A stretch of 64,000 nt of DNA from Costus lasius (lineage: Eukaryota > Streptophyta > Magnoliopsida > Zingiberales > Costaceae). The position numbers and the translations under genes were made by a program. The notes under the pieces were generated by a model. The model saw nothing but the letters and a program-made list of their open reading frames with translations. It made no database searches and was not told where the DNA came from. Below are positions 11,394 through 24,330 of this stretch, one piece after another; the first letter of the stretch is position 1, and each line of letters opens with the position of its first letter. The stretch is from the NCBI GenBank assembly GCA_027563935.2, contig CM050446.2, forward strand, positions 122,652,499 to 122,716,498. Direction: 5' to 3'.

Positions 11394-14300
11394 GATTTGT
11401 GTTTTTAATATAATATCGGATTTGATATTTTTGTATTAGATTTAAATTTTGATTTTGGGGACCGAGCGAACTCGTCGTCTTCCCCACGGATCTCGGCGAT
11501 TTCGTCGCCGCCGCGTTCTCGCCATATGGAACGCGTCTTGCCTCTATATTAGAGGGCTTTTGTTCGAATTGAGGAGTTTCGAAACCTAACCTGTCTTCAA
11601 GCCTCGAAGCGCCGCCAGGAAGGAGAAATCGCGCTCAAACTTGTCGTCGGAGTTCGAGCGGCGCAGCCTCGTGTTCCAGCCATCCAGCGCCTTCATCGAC
11701 GGCGATCTCTGTGTTCTGGGCTACGATACATCGTCGTAGCAAGGTATGTAGACTTCTGTGAAGTTTTAGTGAAGTTCCGTTTGGATTTGGTTAAGTTTTG
11801 TGTATCGACGGCGGCGGCGCCACCGTCGATACCTTCTGTCGCTTCGGATGCTTCGACCGTGGGTCGAAAACTCGCCGGAGCTGGTCGTAGAGCCTCGCTT
11901 CGTCGTCGGGAGTCTACTGGCGAAGTTTGGTGGCGATCCGATCTTCGACGCGCCCTCGGGAGCTCGCCGGCGCAAGCAGCGGACGCAAGTCCGGCGGCCT
12001 TGTGCGGCGGCGTTTGGGCGGCGCAAGCGAACTTCGGTTCGGTCCGAAATTTGGGTTTGAGCGGCGGTTTATTTATAAATAAACCGGTCGCTGAGTTTTG
12101 AAATTGATTTGAACCGGACCGAGCGGTTCAATTCCAGTTGGGTCAGTACTTGAATTTCGACCGGTTCGACCATGATTCGGTCGAATCCGGGCCGGTTCAG
12201 GTAGCCGTTGGAAAGATAATTAAATTTCCTATCTAATGGTAGTCTGTATAGCTTTAGATGAGGTTTATATTTTGTGTAATTGAAGTTAGAAGTCTCGGTT
12301 TAACTTGGTTCAGGGTGAATTTGATCGGTTCAGTGCAATTCTGTCCGGTTCAGTGGGTTTTAGGTTCGGTTCATATGATCTGAGACTGGTTCTCTAGGTT
12401 TAGGGTTATGTTCTACATGTTGGTAGTTTTAGTTTTCAAATTAGAATGTTTAATGATAGAGTTCATGTACAAATTCATGTTTCAGAGTGGTTGATCCATT
12501 AATCAGCTTGCATCGTTTGATAAAACAATTATTGACTTTTCAAGAGGATTCAGAATAACAGCTATTGAGGTAGGAATCTTACCCTACTCCTTTTGTCACA
12601 GTGTCAAGAACTTATAAGATTTGTCACTTATTCCTTTGATTAGATATATGATGCATATATGATAGAATTGACTGACACTGATATCTAATTGCTTCATCTG
12701 CTTGAGTTGTTTCTGAATTCCTGTTGACCTCAATTTATCTTATTTATTTGGTCATATTCTTCTTCTGTATAAATGGTTAACAAATCTGTTTTGAGATACC
12801 TGATATATTGGCTTATGAGCCTGGTTGAACAATTGTGTATCTGAGATATTGAAATGTATGGAACCGTTGTAAATCTGTGATGACAAAGTCGTGATTTATA
12901 TTGACCTCTGACCTGGATGATTTATTCTCCAGTGGCCTGTTTATCTGAGTTATAGTTCTGATTATATCAGACTATCTGAGTTACCGGTTAGGGCACCACC
13001 AGTTGTCCTCGGACAATACTACGGATGTCAGATGTTGGACGCAACATTCACCGGGCTGTTTAGGACAGTCGTTCCATTGCATGAGCAACAGTGGAAACAC
13101 TCTGAAAATGAGTGCGGCTCTTGATTGAGATCTGTTGGCCAGCTTGATGATTTGCACGACATTCCTATATTATTTGTATATCATTGTTTCAGTTATTGTG
13201 TTATCCTGTTATTTGATTCAATCACCATGTTTGTTGATTCATACTTAGCATTTCTGCTAACTCCCTTTGTTTCTCTTCCAGGTACAGAGTTAGCTTTTGG
13301 GAGGGATAGAGTAGATAGCAGATACCAGCCGAGTTAAGATAGTTGTCTTTCGTATTTTATTCAGTTGATAATTTGGATAGTTGTATTCAGATATTGTGTT
13401 GATATTAAATTTGGATTGTTTATTAAATAAAGGTTATGTGATTATTGTAGTTCTCTGGTTCCTATCAATATTGTTACTCCCTGGGGAACCCTGAGCTAGA
13501 AATAGCTGGCTTCCGCCGGGGTGTGACAGAACTCTTCCTAAGGTACATATTACCTCCTCTTGGAGCGTAATAAGGTATTTAATAAGATTAACTCCATACT
13601 CTTGTGATAGTCAAACTAATTAAACCCATTAAGTTCTATGAAAAGTTGGCGAAATCCTTCAAGTAAATCCGAACTACTCTCGTGATTAGATTTACAGGTT
13701 CAATTGAAATAGGTCAGACGTTGCGAATCACCTCTCAATCCATCTCGCAACGTCTAAAACGTAAACTTACTTGGCTAGGGTAAATTACGAGATATATGCA
13801 ATTTCAACTAAATCATGATGACAAACTCTTATGAAAATAGTAAAAATATAGATTGATGCATAAAAGTCAGTGGACTATGCCCAATCATCCCGAAACAGGT
13901 ATCTACTCGTTCATGATATTAAGAAAATACATGAAGTTTATAATGAACAAGTGAAAACTCATGAAAATCTGCAAGAAACCACCAAAAGAACTATAGAACC
14001 ACCTTCTCCTCGATATGTAGATGAGGAATAGTCGATCAATCGTTGCTTTCAAGCGGAATCTCACCGGAATATGCTTTGAAATTGAGTTGTCGCCTCTATC
14101 GCCGCTGCCGCTTGTCTTCCTCTGAAAATGCCCCCTAAATCCTCGAAAAATCTTTCCTTTTATAGTTGGACCGGTTTAGAATCCATCAAAGAACGGTTCT
14201 GTGAAGTTTGGCTCAAATCCGGTTTGAATCGGGTGATAAACGAGTGAAAAACTCGTCGGGCGGAAGTTTTTACGACCTGTGATGTGTTTACGGCTGAGGT

Positions 14301-14709
14301 CGTAAATGTTTCTATGTATAATGCTTTCGGTCACAAAAAGTTTCATGGCCCGTGATGGAATTATGGCTTCACCCGTGAAAGTTTCTGTTCATTCCGACAC
14401 TTAGCCGATTTTCATCTCTCGCTCGACGTCGCTTTTACGGCTGAATCCATAATTATCTCGTTTTTCACCGTTTTCGCCCAAAATTTGATGTGTACGCTCG
14501 CGATCTCCTTGGGAATCATGCTTTGGGTTCAAATCCCTCAAAATCCTTCATTTTTATGCCATTTTACTTCCATCTTCATTAAAACACAGAAAAGTGAAGA
14601 TTCCGTGCAAAATAAGATAAAAACACTAAAATTAGTACAAAATCATGCAAATAAGCCCAAAATATGATCTAAAACATAGGAAAAAACATGGTGTAAATTT
14701 AACTCATCA

Positions 14710-16466
14710 CTACACTCCTCAGTTAATGCCACAGTGCCATTGTCCTCTATTTTTCTTTTGTTAGATAAAATTTCTTTCAAGAATTTAGCATAAGTGGGCA
14801 TTTAAGACAATGCATCAGTAAATGGAATATTAATATAAAGCTTTTTCAAAACATCTAAAAACTTTCCAAATTGATTATCTAACTTAGCTTGAACAAGTCT
14901 ATGGGGAAAGGGTATAGGTGGCCTATATGGAGCAGGTGAGTTAGGTCTAGAAATATCAGGTTGACATGGCTCATCACCCTTATGAGGTGGCGAACTAGGG
15001 TGGGGCTGAACTTGTACAGGTGGTGTTTCTAAGATTGGCTCACTGCTAGGTTCAATGTCAAGCTCTTCCTCATCATCATTCTCAAGTCTACCCTTTGGTT
15101 CATCTAATTGTTTCCCACTTCTAGTAGTTATAGCATTATAATGTTCCCTAGGGTTCAATTCAGGTTTAGGAGGCAATTTCCCTAGGAGTTTATAAGATGT
15201 ACCTGCTTGTTATGCTATTTGTTTCTCTAAAATTTTATTATGTGTTGTTAAAGATCCTACTTGAGAAGTAAGCTGATTAATCTCATCCCTTTGTTGTTTA
15301 ATTTCTCCACTAAGATCTCCAAAATCCCCACTGAGTTTTTTAAGTATAGATTCCAAACTAGAGTTTTGGGGCTGATTATGATTTTGCTTCCTCTGTTGGT
15401 AGCCTCTATTCTCAACCTACCCCCTGTATTATTGTTATTCTTCCAAGACAAATTTGGATGATTCCTCCATCCAGGGTTGTATGTATTAGAGTAAGGATCA
15501 TTATTTCTACCTTGATTGTAACCCCCTATAGAATTTATTTGATCTACACCCTGATCAACAATAACCTTATACTCTTTAGAATAATACCCTTGATTTCCAC
15601 ATATTTTACAGGTAATAGACGATGAAATCATAGCAGTTTGCATATGAAAAGAATTAAATATATTAACCAAAGAGTCTACCTTTTCAGCTAAGGTACGCCA
15701 TCCACCATTTTCATTCTTACCGTGTGGAGGATGATATAGCATTTCTCTTTCAGTGGTCCACTGGTTATGGTTCAGTGCTATCTCCTCAATCAAAGTAAAA
15801 GCATCATCAATGGTCTTATTTATGAGAGCTTCTCTTGCAGCAGCATCAACAGTGAGGTGAGTACTATAAAGTAAACCATTATAAAAAGTATGAATCAAAA
15901 CCCATTTTTCCATGCCATGGTGAGAGCACTTCCATTGTAATTCATTGAAACGCTCTCATGCCTCACTCAGTGACTCGCTATCCCTCTGTGCAAAGCTGGT
16001 AATCTGATTCCTTAACTGTAGCCAGGCACGTGGTGAATGTTCTAGTCGGCTAGGACTGTAGCCAGGCACGTGCTCTGTCCCTGAGAAAGAAAGGAACTAA
16101 TCTTAGTTTCAAAGCATCATCAAAGACACCATTAATCTTAATGGTGTCACAATATTCAAGAAAAAGAGAAAGATGCTGATTAGAATCTTCAAGTGGTGAT
16201 CCTCCAAACTGATTCTGCTGTATCATTGATAGAAAAGCTGGTTTAATTTTAAAGTTATTAGCTTTAATCGCTAACCTAGCTATGCTAGAGTGTATCCCTG
16301 GTGGATTTTGTGCCGCATAATCCCTAAGTGATCTTCTTTCAGCCATGATCAAATCTTCTTCTTTCTTCTCTTCAAATCTGAGTTTCCTGCGCAATCTAAG
16401 AGTTTTATTAATTTCAGGATCAAAAGAAACTAATAGTCCTAACCTAAGGGTCCTACGCATAAACAA
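14710..16466 (-). pseudogene. Athila-like gag, broken into several frames
   Basis: The N-terminal part is 16050-16466 (RRSLRDYAAQNPPGIHS, FKIKPAFLSMIQQNQFGG, RDRARAWLQS). The central part is 15257-15913 (KWVLIHTFYNGLLYSTHLTV, DDAFTLIEEIALNHNQW). It holds a damaged zinc knuckle CKICGNQGYYSKEY that lacks the final His and Cys. The C-terminal part is 14802-15176 (HYNAITTRSGK, proline-rich stretch, FLDVLKKLYINIPFTDALS). Frameshifts and stops separate the parts, and about 80 residues around 15914-16049 are damaged. The C-terminal end runs to the solo LTR at 14709. Gag normally forms the virus-like particle of the element; this copy cannot. Confidence 0.8.
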
Positions 16467-16631
16467 GTAGAAGAATCAAATAAACTCAGATTTTCAGAAA
16501 ATAGCAGAAAATAGAATAATGAAAAATCACAGCTTATAGAAAATCCAAAACTAGCAAAAACTGAAAACAAAACTAAAACAAAGCTTAGTCTAGCAATACT
16601 ATCAATTAACTCGATATTAACAAAACTAAGG

Positions 16632-16649
16632 TCCCCGGCAATGGCGCCA
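16632..16649 (-). other. Primer binding site (tRNA-Asp type)
   Basis: tccccggcaatggcgcca on the plus strand is identical at 17 of 18 positions to the 3' end expected for tRNA-Asp(GUC) in Athila elements. It lies seven bases inside the LTR that starts at 16657. Confidence 0.75.
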
Positions 16650-16656
16650 AAATACT

Positions 16657-19600
16657 TGTTGTGTCTGCAAGTGCATGGATACTCGAAGTAATAAAAGATA
16701 TCGAACTCACAGGGACTTACGTGTTAAGTACTGATGCGTCCACAAGTGCACGGATTTATCGAAGTAATAAAAAGATTATCATTCTCAACGAGGATTTGGC
16801 GGTCAAGTACCGATTGCACAGTCGATCTATAGCTAGACGATTCAAATGATGTTTTTGTTTGGAAGCTTTTAGTACGAGAAAACAAAAAGGTAGTTTTTAG
16901 GGTTTAAATCAATATGCATAAGGTCAAAACTCAGGGTTTCACAACACTGACAATTATGAATTATAGCAAAATAAATTCTTTGAATAGAAAATTATAATGT
17001 TGAAAGGGATTTTTCCTAAGGAATAGATTACCTCCTCCCGAAGCGTAATCCGGTATCTATTCATATCAATCCCCTACTCTCGTGACAATTATCATGAATA
17101 GACCCATTAAGTTCTGTGAAACATCATGAAATCCTTCAAACGAATCCAAACTATTCTTGTTGATTGGATTCGTGGTTTGAAAAGAATAGTTCTGACGTTG
17201 CGATTTACCTCCTGGTCCTTCTCGCAGCGTCTAAGACGTAAACATACTTGATCAGAGTAAATTACGTAAATAAACACAATTCTAATCTAATCAACTCTAT
17301 AAAATTCATATCAAAGATTTAAACAATAAGTTTAATCCATAAATTATCAGTGGGTTATATCCCTAATCCCGAAAATAAGTTTACACACTCATGTTCAAAG
17401 CAAACAACATATTTGTCGACAAAAATTGCATGAAAACTCAATAAGTTTATAAGAAATCACTAGAAAGGTAATTGGAAATCCTTATCCTCGATCTGGAGAT
17501 GAAGATGGAATGTCTAATTTCTCCTTTGCGCGATCTTCCTGCTCGAATTTTGCCCAGAAAATTTTCACCCTAGCCACCGCCTCTATTCGTGTTCGTACAT
17601 AGAAGCCCCCTAAACCCTTCCAAAACCCTTCCTTTTATAGTTTATTTTGTGTAGAACCCATCTAGGAAGGTTTCAACAAAGTTTGGTTCAATTTCGACTC
17701 GATTCGAGGTCGAATCGAGTGAAAAACGAAAGGGGCAAAAATATTCACGGGTGGTGAACTGTTTATGGCCACGGGTGTGAAAGTTTCTATTTACTGCATA
17801 GAGTGTATTCACAGCCACGGCCATAAAAGTTGTGTTTAACCTCCGTTTTTCTCCAAATTTGACGTACGTCCTCGTCTTTTCATCATGAATCATCCTGTGG
17901 CATCAAAACTCATAAAGTCCATCGTTTTGAGTGATATTCATGGCCCATGAAAGATTCACAGGTGCAACCATGAATATTGCATATGGCCTCTGTTTGACTC
18001 CAAATTTGATGTGTTATCTCATAATTTTTTCGGGAATCATACTATGGCCTTAAAACTCGCAAAATCCATCATTTTTATGTCATTTTACCTGTATTTTCAT
18101 AAAACCTAAGAAAAGTGAAGATTACATACAAAATGAAGTAAAAACACTAAAAGTTGGTATAAAATCATAAAATAAGTCCAAAATATTATATAAAATACAG
18201 GTAAAAACATGATGTAAATGCAACGCATCAAGTACCAAGTAATTATGTTCTCACTAGCTAAGCAAATCGAATAAGTCGTAAGCGAACGATCGAAAATTAT
18301 TACTGATTATCAGAGAGAGAAAATTGGCACTAGGGTTTCATTCTTTTTAATTTCAATGACTAGATAGAAATAAGTGTTCGTCAGTTTATTCTTATCATAA
18401 TAAAGATGAATTTTTACTTCTAAAGAAATTGCCTCATCTCAGATGAACAATTTACACTGAACAACCTTCACTCTCGTGACTTGCTATTCAGAGTTTAAAA
18501 TAAGTAAATTGACAAGGAAAGTTAAAATCACTCTCGTGGCTTAACTCTCAGTGTCAACATTTCAAGCAAAATTAAATATTCTCATATTTTAATTTCACAG
18601 GTTTTACTTAAGGGGTTCCAACAATCCAAATCACCTCTTGGGACATATTTTTATGTCTATCTCAATAAAAATTCCTAGATTAGATTATCAATAAGAATTT
18701 ATGCATAAAAAATCAGGAATTAAGTACAAACCTATTCTCATAGCATAAGTTCCTAAAACATAATTTAAGGGTTTCGAGTTTTGTAAGTCACCTTTCAGTA
18801 TATGTTACAAACTCTAAAACATGCTGATATTCTAAATCTAGAAAAGATTAAAGACAATTATCACAGAAGTAAAATTATCATATCAAAGAACCCTGTCCCA
18901 AAAAGGTTTTTACGCTATCATAATGAAAGAATTACAATAATTAATCATCTCAGAAAGTTCAGAATTTGAAGAAAAAGAACATAATATTATTGTGCATGGG
19001 GTGTAAAAAGATTTCACGGCCCATAATTTGATGAAGAACAACAGCGTTTGTCGATGAACAGTAGCCGCCACTACTCTTTTGTTGATTTCTCCTTCATTCG
19101 TATTCCTCCTGATCTGAGACTTTCTGGATATCTTCTCTTCCACTAAGCGCAGCTTGCCTCAAAATTTCATCGCCGGAGATGGTTTGAATGCTTGACGGTG
19201 ACGAACGCTAACGTGGCGGCGCTTCTTTGATTTCTTCTTCTGTTGTTGATCAAAATTAGTCATTCTTGTCCTGAAATCTTCTCCTCCTCTTATAGATCAC
19301 TTCCCTTCTTTCCGATTCTGAAGTTGTGTCCTAAATCTCTCAAAATAGGCTTCGATAATCCGACTATAGTAACTCGCGGAAGACTCGGGCAAAGTCGGTT
19401 GATAAATCAAAATTACAGCCGTAATATTAATTCCGGCGATGCCGTAATTCGTTTTGTGTAAATCTCTGGGATAATTACAGTCGAGGAAAATTACTACGAT
19501 AGTGCCGTAATTGCTTCAAATTCTCCTTTGATAAAATTATGACCATAATAAATTTTACAGCACTAGCGTAATTTGCTCTGTGCAAAATATCCCAACATTT

Positions 19601-19949
19601 ACAGACGAGGAAAATAATCACGGTGGTGCCATGATTGATTCTGTAGATTCAAGTAAAACCACGACCGTAATAACAATTATGACACTACCGTAATTTTGCT
19701 TTAAGCTCAGAATTGTTTGAAAATTGGCTGATAACTCCTTCTTGGTGACTGGAATTCGTCTGTGCACTTAGATTACCCAAAATTCATCGAAATTAAGCCC
19801 TTTTTGCCTGAAATTAATCAAAAACAAGAAGAGGTATAGATTCTAAAATATTTGACAAATAAGGCATAAAAACAAGCACAAGAACATAAATATGACTTAA
19901 AAAGACTAAATAATCAATATAAAATACACTATAAATTTTTGAGTCATCA
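16657..19949 (-). mobile_element. 5' LTR of the decayed Athila-like element (about 1.79 kb, split)
   Basis: Begins TGTTGTGTCTGC next to the primer binding site and ends GAGTCATCA at 19949. After removing the nested solo LTR 16732-18230 and one AGTAC, about 1789 bases remain. A palindrome-rich stretch lies at about 19390-19700 with ATTAC...GTAAT arms. Confidence 0.7.
16732..18230 (-). mobile_element. Solo LTR, Athila-type, 1499 bp
   Basis: Begins TGATGCG and ends CGCATCA, a 7-bp terminal inverted pair. It is flanked by a perfect target duplication AGTAC (16727-16731 and 18231-18235). It resembles the LTR at 10774-14709 (shared 'gcacg.atttatcgaagtaat' block) and is therefore probably the same family. 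Confidence 0.85.
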
Positions 19950-20457
19950 CTTCTCGTCGGTGTCTGGCGTCCATGTGCATCGCGTGTGAAGAAGTGATGC
20001 TCAGCGTGTGCGATGTTAGGGCAGAAGGGGTCGCGGGCATTTTGCCTGCATTTGGATCCGGGTCGGATCTAGAATTGGCTGAAGTCTATAGTGGTCCGGA
20101 TCCGGTTCGGGTAGGATTTGGGTTCAGATCCATTTCTTAAGCTGATCTGGTTTTGGTCTTAACAGGTCGGGTCTAACTGTTGGGTTGGATCCAGGCCAAT
20201 TTTTAGGCTTGCTTCCTTTGTCTGGCGCCTGGGCCTGTCTTGCTGGGTTTGGGCCTCTGCTATGCCCTCTACTATGCTATGTGCATAAACAGTGCTAGTA
20301 CGTGCAAAAGCAAGTTGCTGTGCTACTGTGCAGCGATTGCATACTGCTGCTATTTGGGCTTGGTTTGGGCTTAGTCATCTGGGCTGGGTTTTCCGCTGTG
20401 TATAGAAGCAGGAGAGTGTTGCTACTTGGCCTGTTGTGCTGTGTAGTGGTTGCATAC
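19950..20457. other. Spacer between retroelements
   Basis: More GC-rich than its neighbours, with repeated ggatccgg/gggtcgg-like phrases. No gene or element end is recognised. Confidence 0.4.
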
Positions 20458-21018
20458 TGTCAATTTTTATGAAATCTAAGAAAATATATTTTTTTAATAA
20501 TTTAAAGTTTGACATTATGAAATATATTTATTGAAACAATATGACTATCAAAGTAGCATATTGTGTAGGTTAATTTATTTTATATTGTTAAGATGATGTG
20601 TATGTAATTCATGCGGGTATTAATCGACCTAAAGGAAGGTTGATACTTGCCGAATTATATGCACACATGTGGTAATGACACGTGATAATTATTTGGTTTT
20701 CTTATCAATATTAAGTCAGTCTAAAGAAAGGTTTAGTGTTATATGAGACTTATTATTAGTGTTTGATTACTACAACGAGAGTACCACTTACAAGTTAATA
20801 TTTATATCCAAAGATGAACTATTAATATTGTGCATGGTATCTTATTATGCACCCATCATTGTTTAAATTTATTATTATTTAATACTTAAATTTTAATTTA
20901 AGTATGATTTAGAACTAATGTGAGTTTATTCAGCTATTAATTTTGCTTCCAGTATTACTGCTAATATTAACTACATTCTTATGCTTAATGACACAAATTT
21001 ATTTTTTTAAGAAAAAAC

Positions 21019-21830
21019 ATGACAAGAGAACATTATTATTGTCTCGGAGTCATGGATCTAGACCTTGTGCTTAGAATAGAACGTCCTACTGATCTTACTA
21101 CTATAAGTTCCTCTAATGGCAAGAGGGAGTTGGAAAGATAGGACCATTTAAATCGCATGAGTCTTATAATCATAAAGCGTGTCGTAGTAGAAGCATTCAG
21201 GCGCACACTACTAACAAACCTTATCTTTCTAAAGTATAGGAGCAAAGAAAACATAAGAGAGCACATTATGATATGTTTAGTCTTTCTTCGAAGTTAAGGG
21301 CACTTAAGTTAGAGTTGTTTGAAGACTTGCTCGTGCATTTGGTCCTCATATCTCCTCCTACACAGTTTAATTATTTTAAGATCAGTTATAACTGCTAAAG
21401 GGAGAAATTGACTCTTATTGCGTTAATTTCTCATTATGTATAAGAGGAAGAGAGATTGAAGCAAGACAAGTCAGTGAGTGCTCATTTGACCTCTACCTAA
21501 AACATTATAAAAAAAAAGAATAAAGAAACTGCAGTTAGTACACCACAAAAGAAATAAAAGAAGCAACAAATTCATGTATTCATCTGTTTCTTTTACGAAG
21601 GTGGTGGACATACCATAAAAAGACTGCACCAAGTACCATGCTTGGTGTGCATAAAGAAATGTATACTTCTCACTTTGGTTTGTTCTATAGTTAATTTAGC
21701 TGATGTACCTAGACACACATGGTGGGTGGATTCGGCTACCATTACTCACATAAGTGTCCATGCAGGGTAACCTAAATTGCTAAAAGCGAATTGATGCTGA
21801 AAGATTCATTTATATGGGCAATAGCAAAAC
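21019..21830 (+). pseudogene. copia gag and protease remnants
   Basis: HYYCLGVMDLDLVLRIE and RMSLIIIKRVVVEAFR resemble copia gag. Further on, TWWVDSATITHISVH matches the protease/zinc region, where the catalytic DSGA has become DSAT. Several stops and frameshifts. Confidence 0.6.
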
Positions 21831-22158
21831 AGATAAAGTTTAGGCAATCAACATGTTTAGGTTATTATGTAAGACTAATCACTATTTAAATTTGAACGAG
21901 ATATTTGTTATTTTATCTTTTAGACAGAATTTAGTTTCTATTTATATTTTGGACAATTCAGGATATTGTTGTTCATTTAGGAATAGCACATTTAATTTGT
22001 CTAAAGATTCAAATCTTATTAGTACTAATCTATTAAGTTCTTTTAATAACCTATACATATGAGATACAATTGTTTTATTTAATGAAACCATGCATATATA
22101 TGGTACAAAGTTAAAATTAACAAATGAGAATTCCTTATTCATATGACACAAAAGATTA

Positions 22159-23080
22159 GGTCATATCTTCATACGGAGAATGGAAGGACTTGTATCTGAT
22201 GGAATTCTTGAGCCCCTTGATTTTATAAAATTTAAATTTTGTATTAATTGCATAAATGGGAAACAGACAAACCTTAAGAAGAAAGTGGCAGCCAATAGAA
22301 CTTCAAAGGTCTTAGAATTAATTCATACAGATATCTATGGTTTATTCCCTTTGGTTTCTTGGAATGATCAACGATATTTCATTATATTTATAGACAATTA
22401 CTCCAGATAAGGCTACCTCTATCTTATTCATTAGAAGTCACAGGCTTAGAAGTATTCAAAAGTTTTAAGGCTGAAGTTGAAAATCAACTTGGCAAGCCTA
22501 TTAAGAGCGTCAGATCTGATCGTAGTAGTGAGTACTATGGTAGATATGATAGATCAAGAGAACAACGTCCAAGTCCTTTTGCTAAATTCCTATAAGAGAG
22601 GCACTAAAGACTGTAGTTTACATCCTTAATAGAGTTCCATCTAAAGCAACTAATAAAACCCCTTATAAGCTTTGGATAGGTAAGAAAGCTAGCTTAAAGC
22701 ATTTGCATAGTTGGGGTTGTCCAACTGATGCAAGGCCTTACATGCCAAATAAAATAAAATTGGACTCTATAACTATTAATTATTATTTTATTGGTTATAC
22801 TGAGAGGTCTAGGGGTTATAAGTTTTATAATCCTACTGATAAATCTATTTTTGAGACAAGAATTACTGAATTCTTTGAGGATGATGAATTTGGGAGGGAA
22901 AATAATGAGGTTAAAGACTTTGTCTTTGAAAAGGAATATATTACTCTTCCCTTGATCACTAGTGAGAATGATCAAATTTTAGTTTCTGATATTCATGATA
23001 TTCAGTTTTCAGTTTCTGAGATTTCTCAACCAGTGAATTCAGATAAACCTCTTGACTTAAATCAAAAAGTTATTACATAA
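22159..23080 (+). pseudogene. copia integrase with internal deletion
   Basis: 22180-22410 shows the pre-integrase CINCINGKQT segment and HTDIYG...RYFIIFIDNYSR. 22490-22560 reads IKSVRSDRSSEYYGRYD. The reading then jumps near 22590 to LKTVVYILNRVPSKATNKTP, so about 60 residues of the catalytic core, including its last acidic residue, are missing. 22703-23080 continues with WGCPTDARPY, SRGYKFYNPT and an acidic tail ending in a stop. Confidence 0.75.
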
Positions 23081-23272
23081 GAACAAACTCATCATACTAA
23101 AGAAGAAATGCCATTAAGGAGATCCACTATGAGATATCCTTGATTTATCTTCTAACATCATTATGAAGAGTATTAAGTAATTATAGATGGGAATTCAGAT
23201 AAACCTATTTGTCTTTTGGCCCTTACAACTTTAGTGGAAAAATGATTTGATCCCATTTATGGGAATTAAGTG

Positions 23273-23635
23273 ATGGATGTGGAACTAAGTGCTACATGGA
23301 GCAAAGTGCCACCTTAGAAATAATGGGGGCCACCTCTTGAGTTCATGGGAGCCACCTCTAAAGTCCCTCCATTCACATTTGATTGGGCCATAGCGAGCCT
23401 TTGCCGGCTTTTGCTTTGTGGGCTTTCCCAGACGTGGGTTAGTCTTGCTTCGAGACGTGAACGACTTTGTTTTGCTTTGTTCCCACTACTTTGTCTATGA
23501 TACTTTGATATTGATATTCATGAGTTAATAATATTATCACTAGTTCCTTTGTGACATTTTGGTTTGATTTGATTTTGGATCTTGGGAATTTCCTATTAAA
23601 CAGAAAAGATAATAAATATTATAACAAGGGGTGTG
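23273..23635. other. Foreign segment between copia integrase and reverse transcriptase
   Basis: This stretch interrupts copia sequence and ends in GGGGTGTGACA. It contains ggccacctc repeats and no coding signal. It may be a small LTR remnant. No target duplication is seen. Confidence 0.35.
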
Positions 23636-24330
23636 ACACACTAGAGAAAGGAGAAGTGCGATTCTAGATGATTATGTCGCATTTCTCCATGAACATGATA
23701 TTGGCATGGTGGAGGATGATCCAATCAACTTCCGCCAAGCAATATAAAGTTCTAATTCTTAAAAGTGGATTGATGTCATGAGTGAGGAGTTAAAGTCTAT
23801 GCTTGATAATGATGTTTGAGATCTTGAATTACTACTTGAAGGTGTGAAACCCATTGGTTGTAAATGGATATTTAAAACCAAGAGGGATTTAATAGGTAGT
23901 GTTGAGAGATATAAAACACGTCTTATTGTAAAAGGCTTTACTCAAAATGAAGGCATTGACTATAAAGAGACTTTCTCTCCAGTATCATTGGAAGACTTTT
24001 TTAGGATTATTATGACATTTATGGCTTATTTTGATTTTGAGCTACATCAGATGAATATAAAGACTGTGTTTCTCAATGGAGACATTGAGGAAACGATATA
24101 TATGGTGCAACTAGAAGGTTTTGTATCAAAAGATTCAGAACAACTGGTTTACAAACTAAAGAAATCCATCTATGGATTTAAGTAGATTTGTCGTCAGTGG
24201 TATTATAAATTTCATCAAGTGATCACCTTCTTTGGTTTTGAAATGAATGTAGTAGATGATTATATATACCACAAGTTTAGTGGGAGTAAATTTTTTTTCT
24301 AGTTTTTATGTCGATGACATATTGCTGTTG
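23636..24330 (+). pseudogene. copia reverse transcriptase
   Basis: Contains VKPIGCKWIFKTKRD, VKGFTQNEGIDYKETFSPVS, LHQMNIKTVFLNGDIEETIY and KLKKSIYGFK. A stop follows, then the active-site FYVDDILL near 24306. Motifs are well kept but the frame is interrupted. Confidence 0.85.

Larger units (their letters stand above)
11051..13528 (-). mobile_element. Solo LTR of a chromovirus (Tekay/Del-like) type, 2478 bp
   Basis: Flanked by a perfect 5-bp target duplication GAACT (11046-11050 and 13529-13533). On the plus strand it begins TGTTATAACC and ends GGGGTGTGACA. Read on the minus strand it therefore starts TGTCACACCCCGG, a start common in plant Tekay/Del LTRs. The family name is recalled, not searched. 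No internal genes are present. Open frames in 11766-12101 are GC-rich and match nothing I know. Two tRNA-like modules lie near its minus-strand 3' end. Confidence 0.75.
10774..14709 (-). mobile_element. Solo LTR, Athila-type (about 1.45 kb), itself split by 11051-13528
   Basis: Begins TGATAGTGACCTGC and ends AACTCATCA. Flanks are CTATA (10769-10773) and CTACA (14710-14714), a 5-bp target duplication with one change. The interrupted gag-protease reading continues on both sides (LTEEC / IIQNELPPK). Without the nested 2.48-kb insertion there is only one LTR and no internal region. Confidence 0.8.
9911..19949 (-). mobile_element. Decayed Athila-like Ty3/gypsy element with nested solo LTRs
   Basis: Read on the minus strand: LTR (16657-19949), a tRNA-Asp type primer binding site (16632-16649), gag (14710-16466), protease (10264-10773), then a short piece of the integrase side of pol (9911-10127). 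The reverse transcriptase and RNase H are gone. The gag and PR motifs (RRSLRDYAA, IKPAFLSMIQQNQFGGSP, EYCDTIKINGV, RARAWLQS, DLGASVS) are those of the Athila/Tat branch. It is interrupted by a solo LTR at 10774-14709 and another at 16732-18230. The left end is lost, so no target duplication can be tested. Confidence 0.75.

Noticed and set aside
11766..12101. GC-rich open frames in the chromovirus-like solo LTR
   Set aside because: Three overlapping frames with no domain, inside an element bounded by a target duplication.
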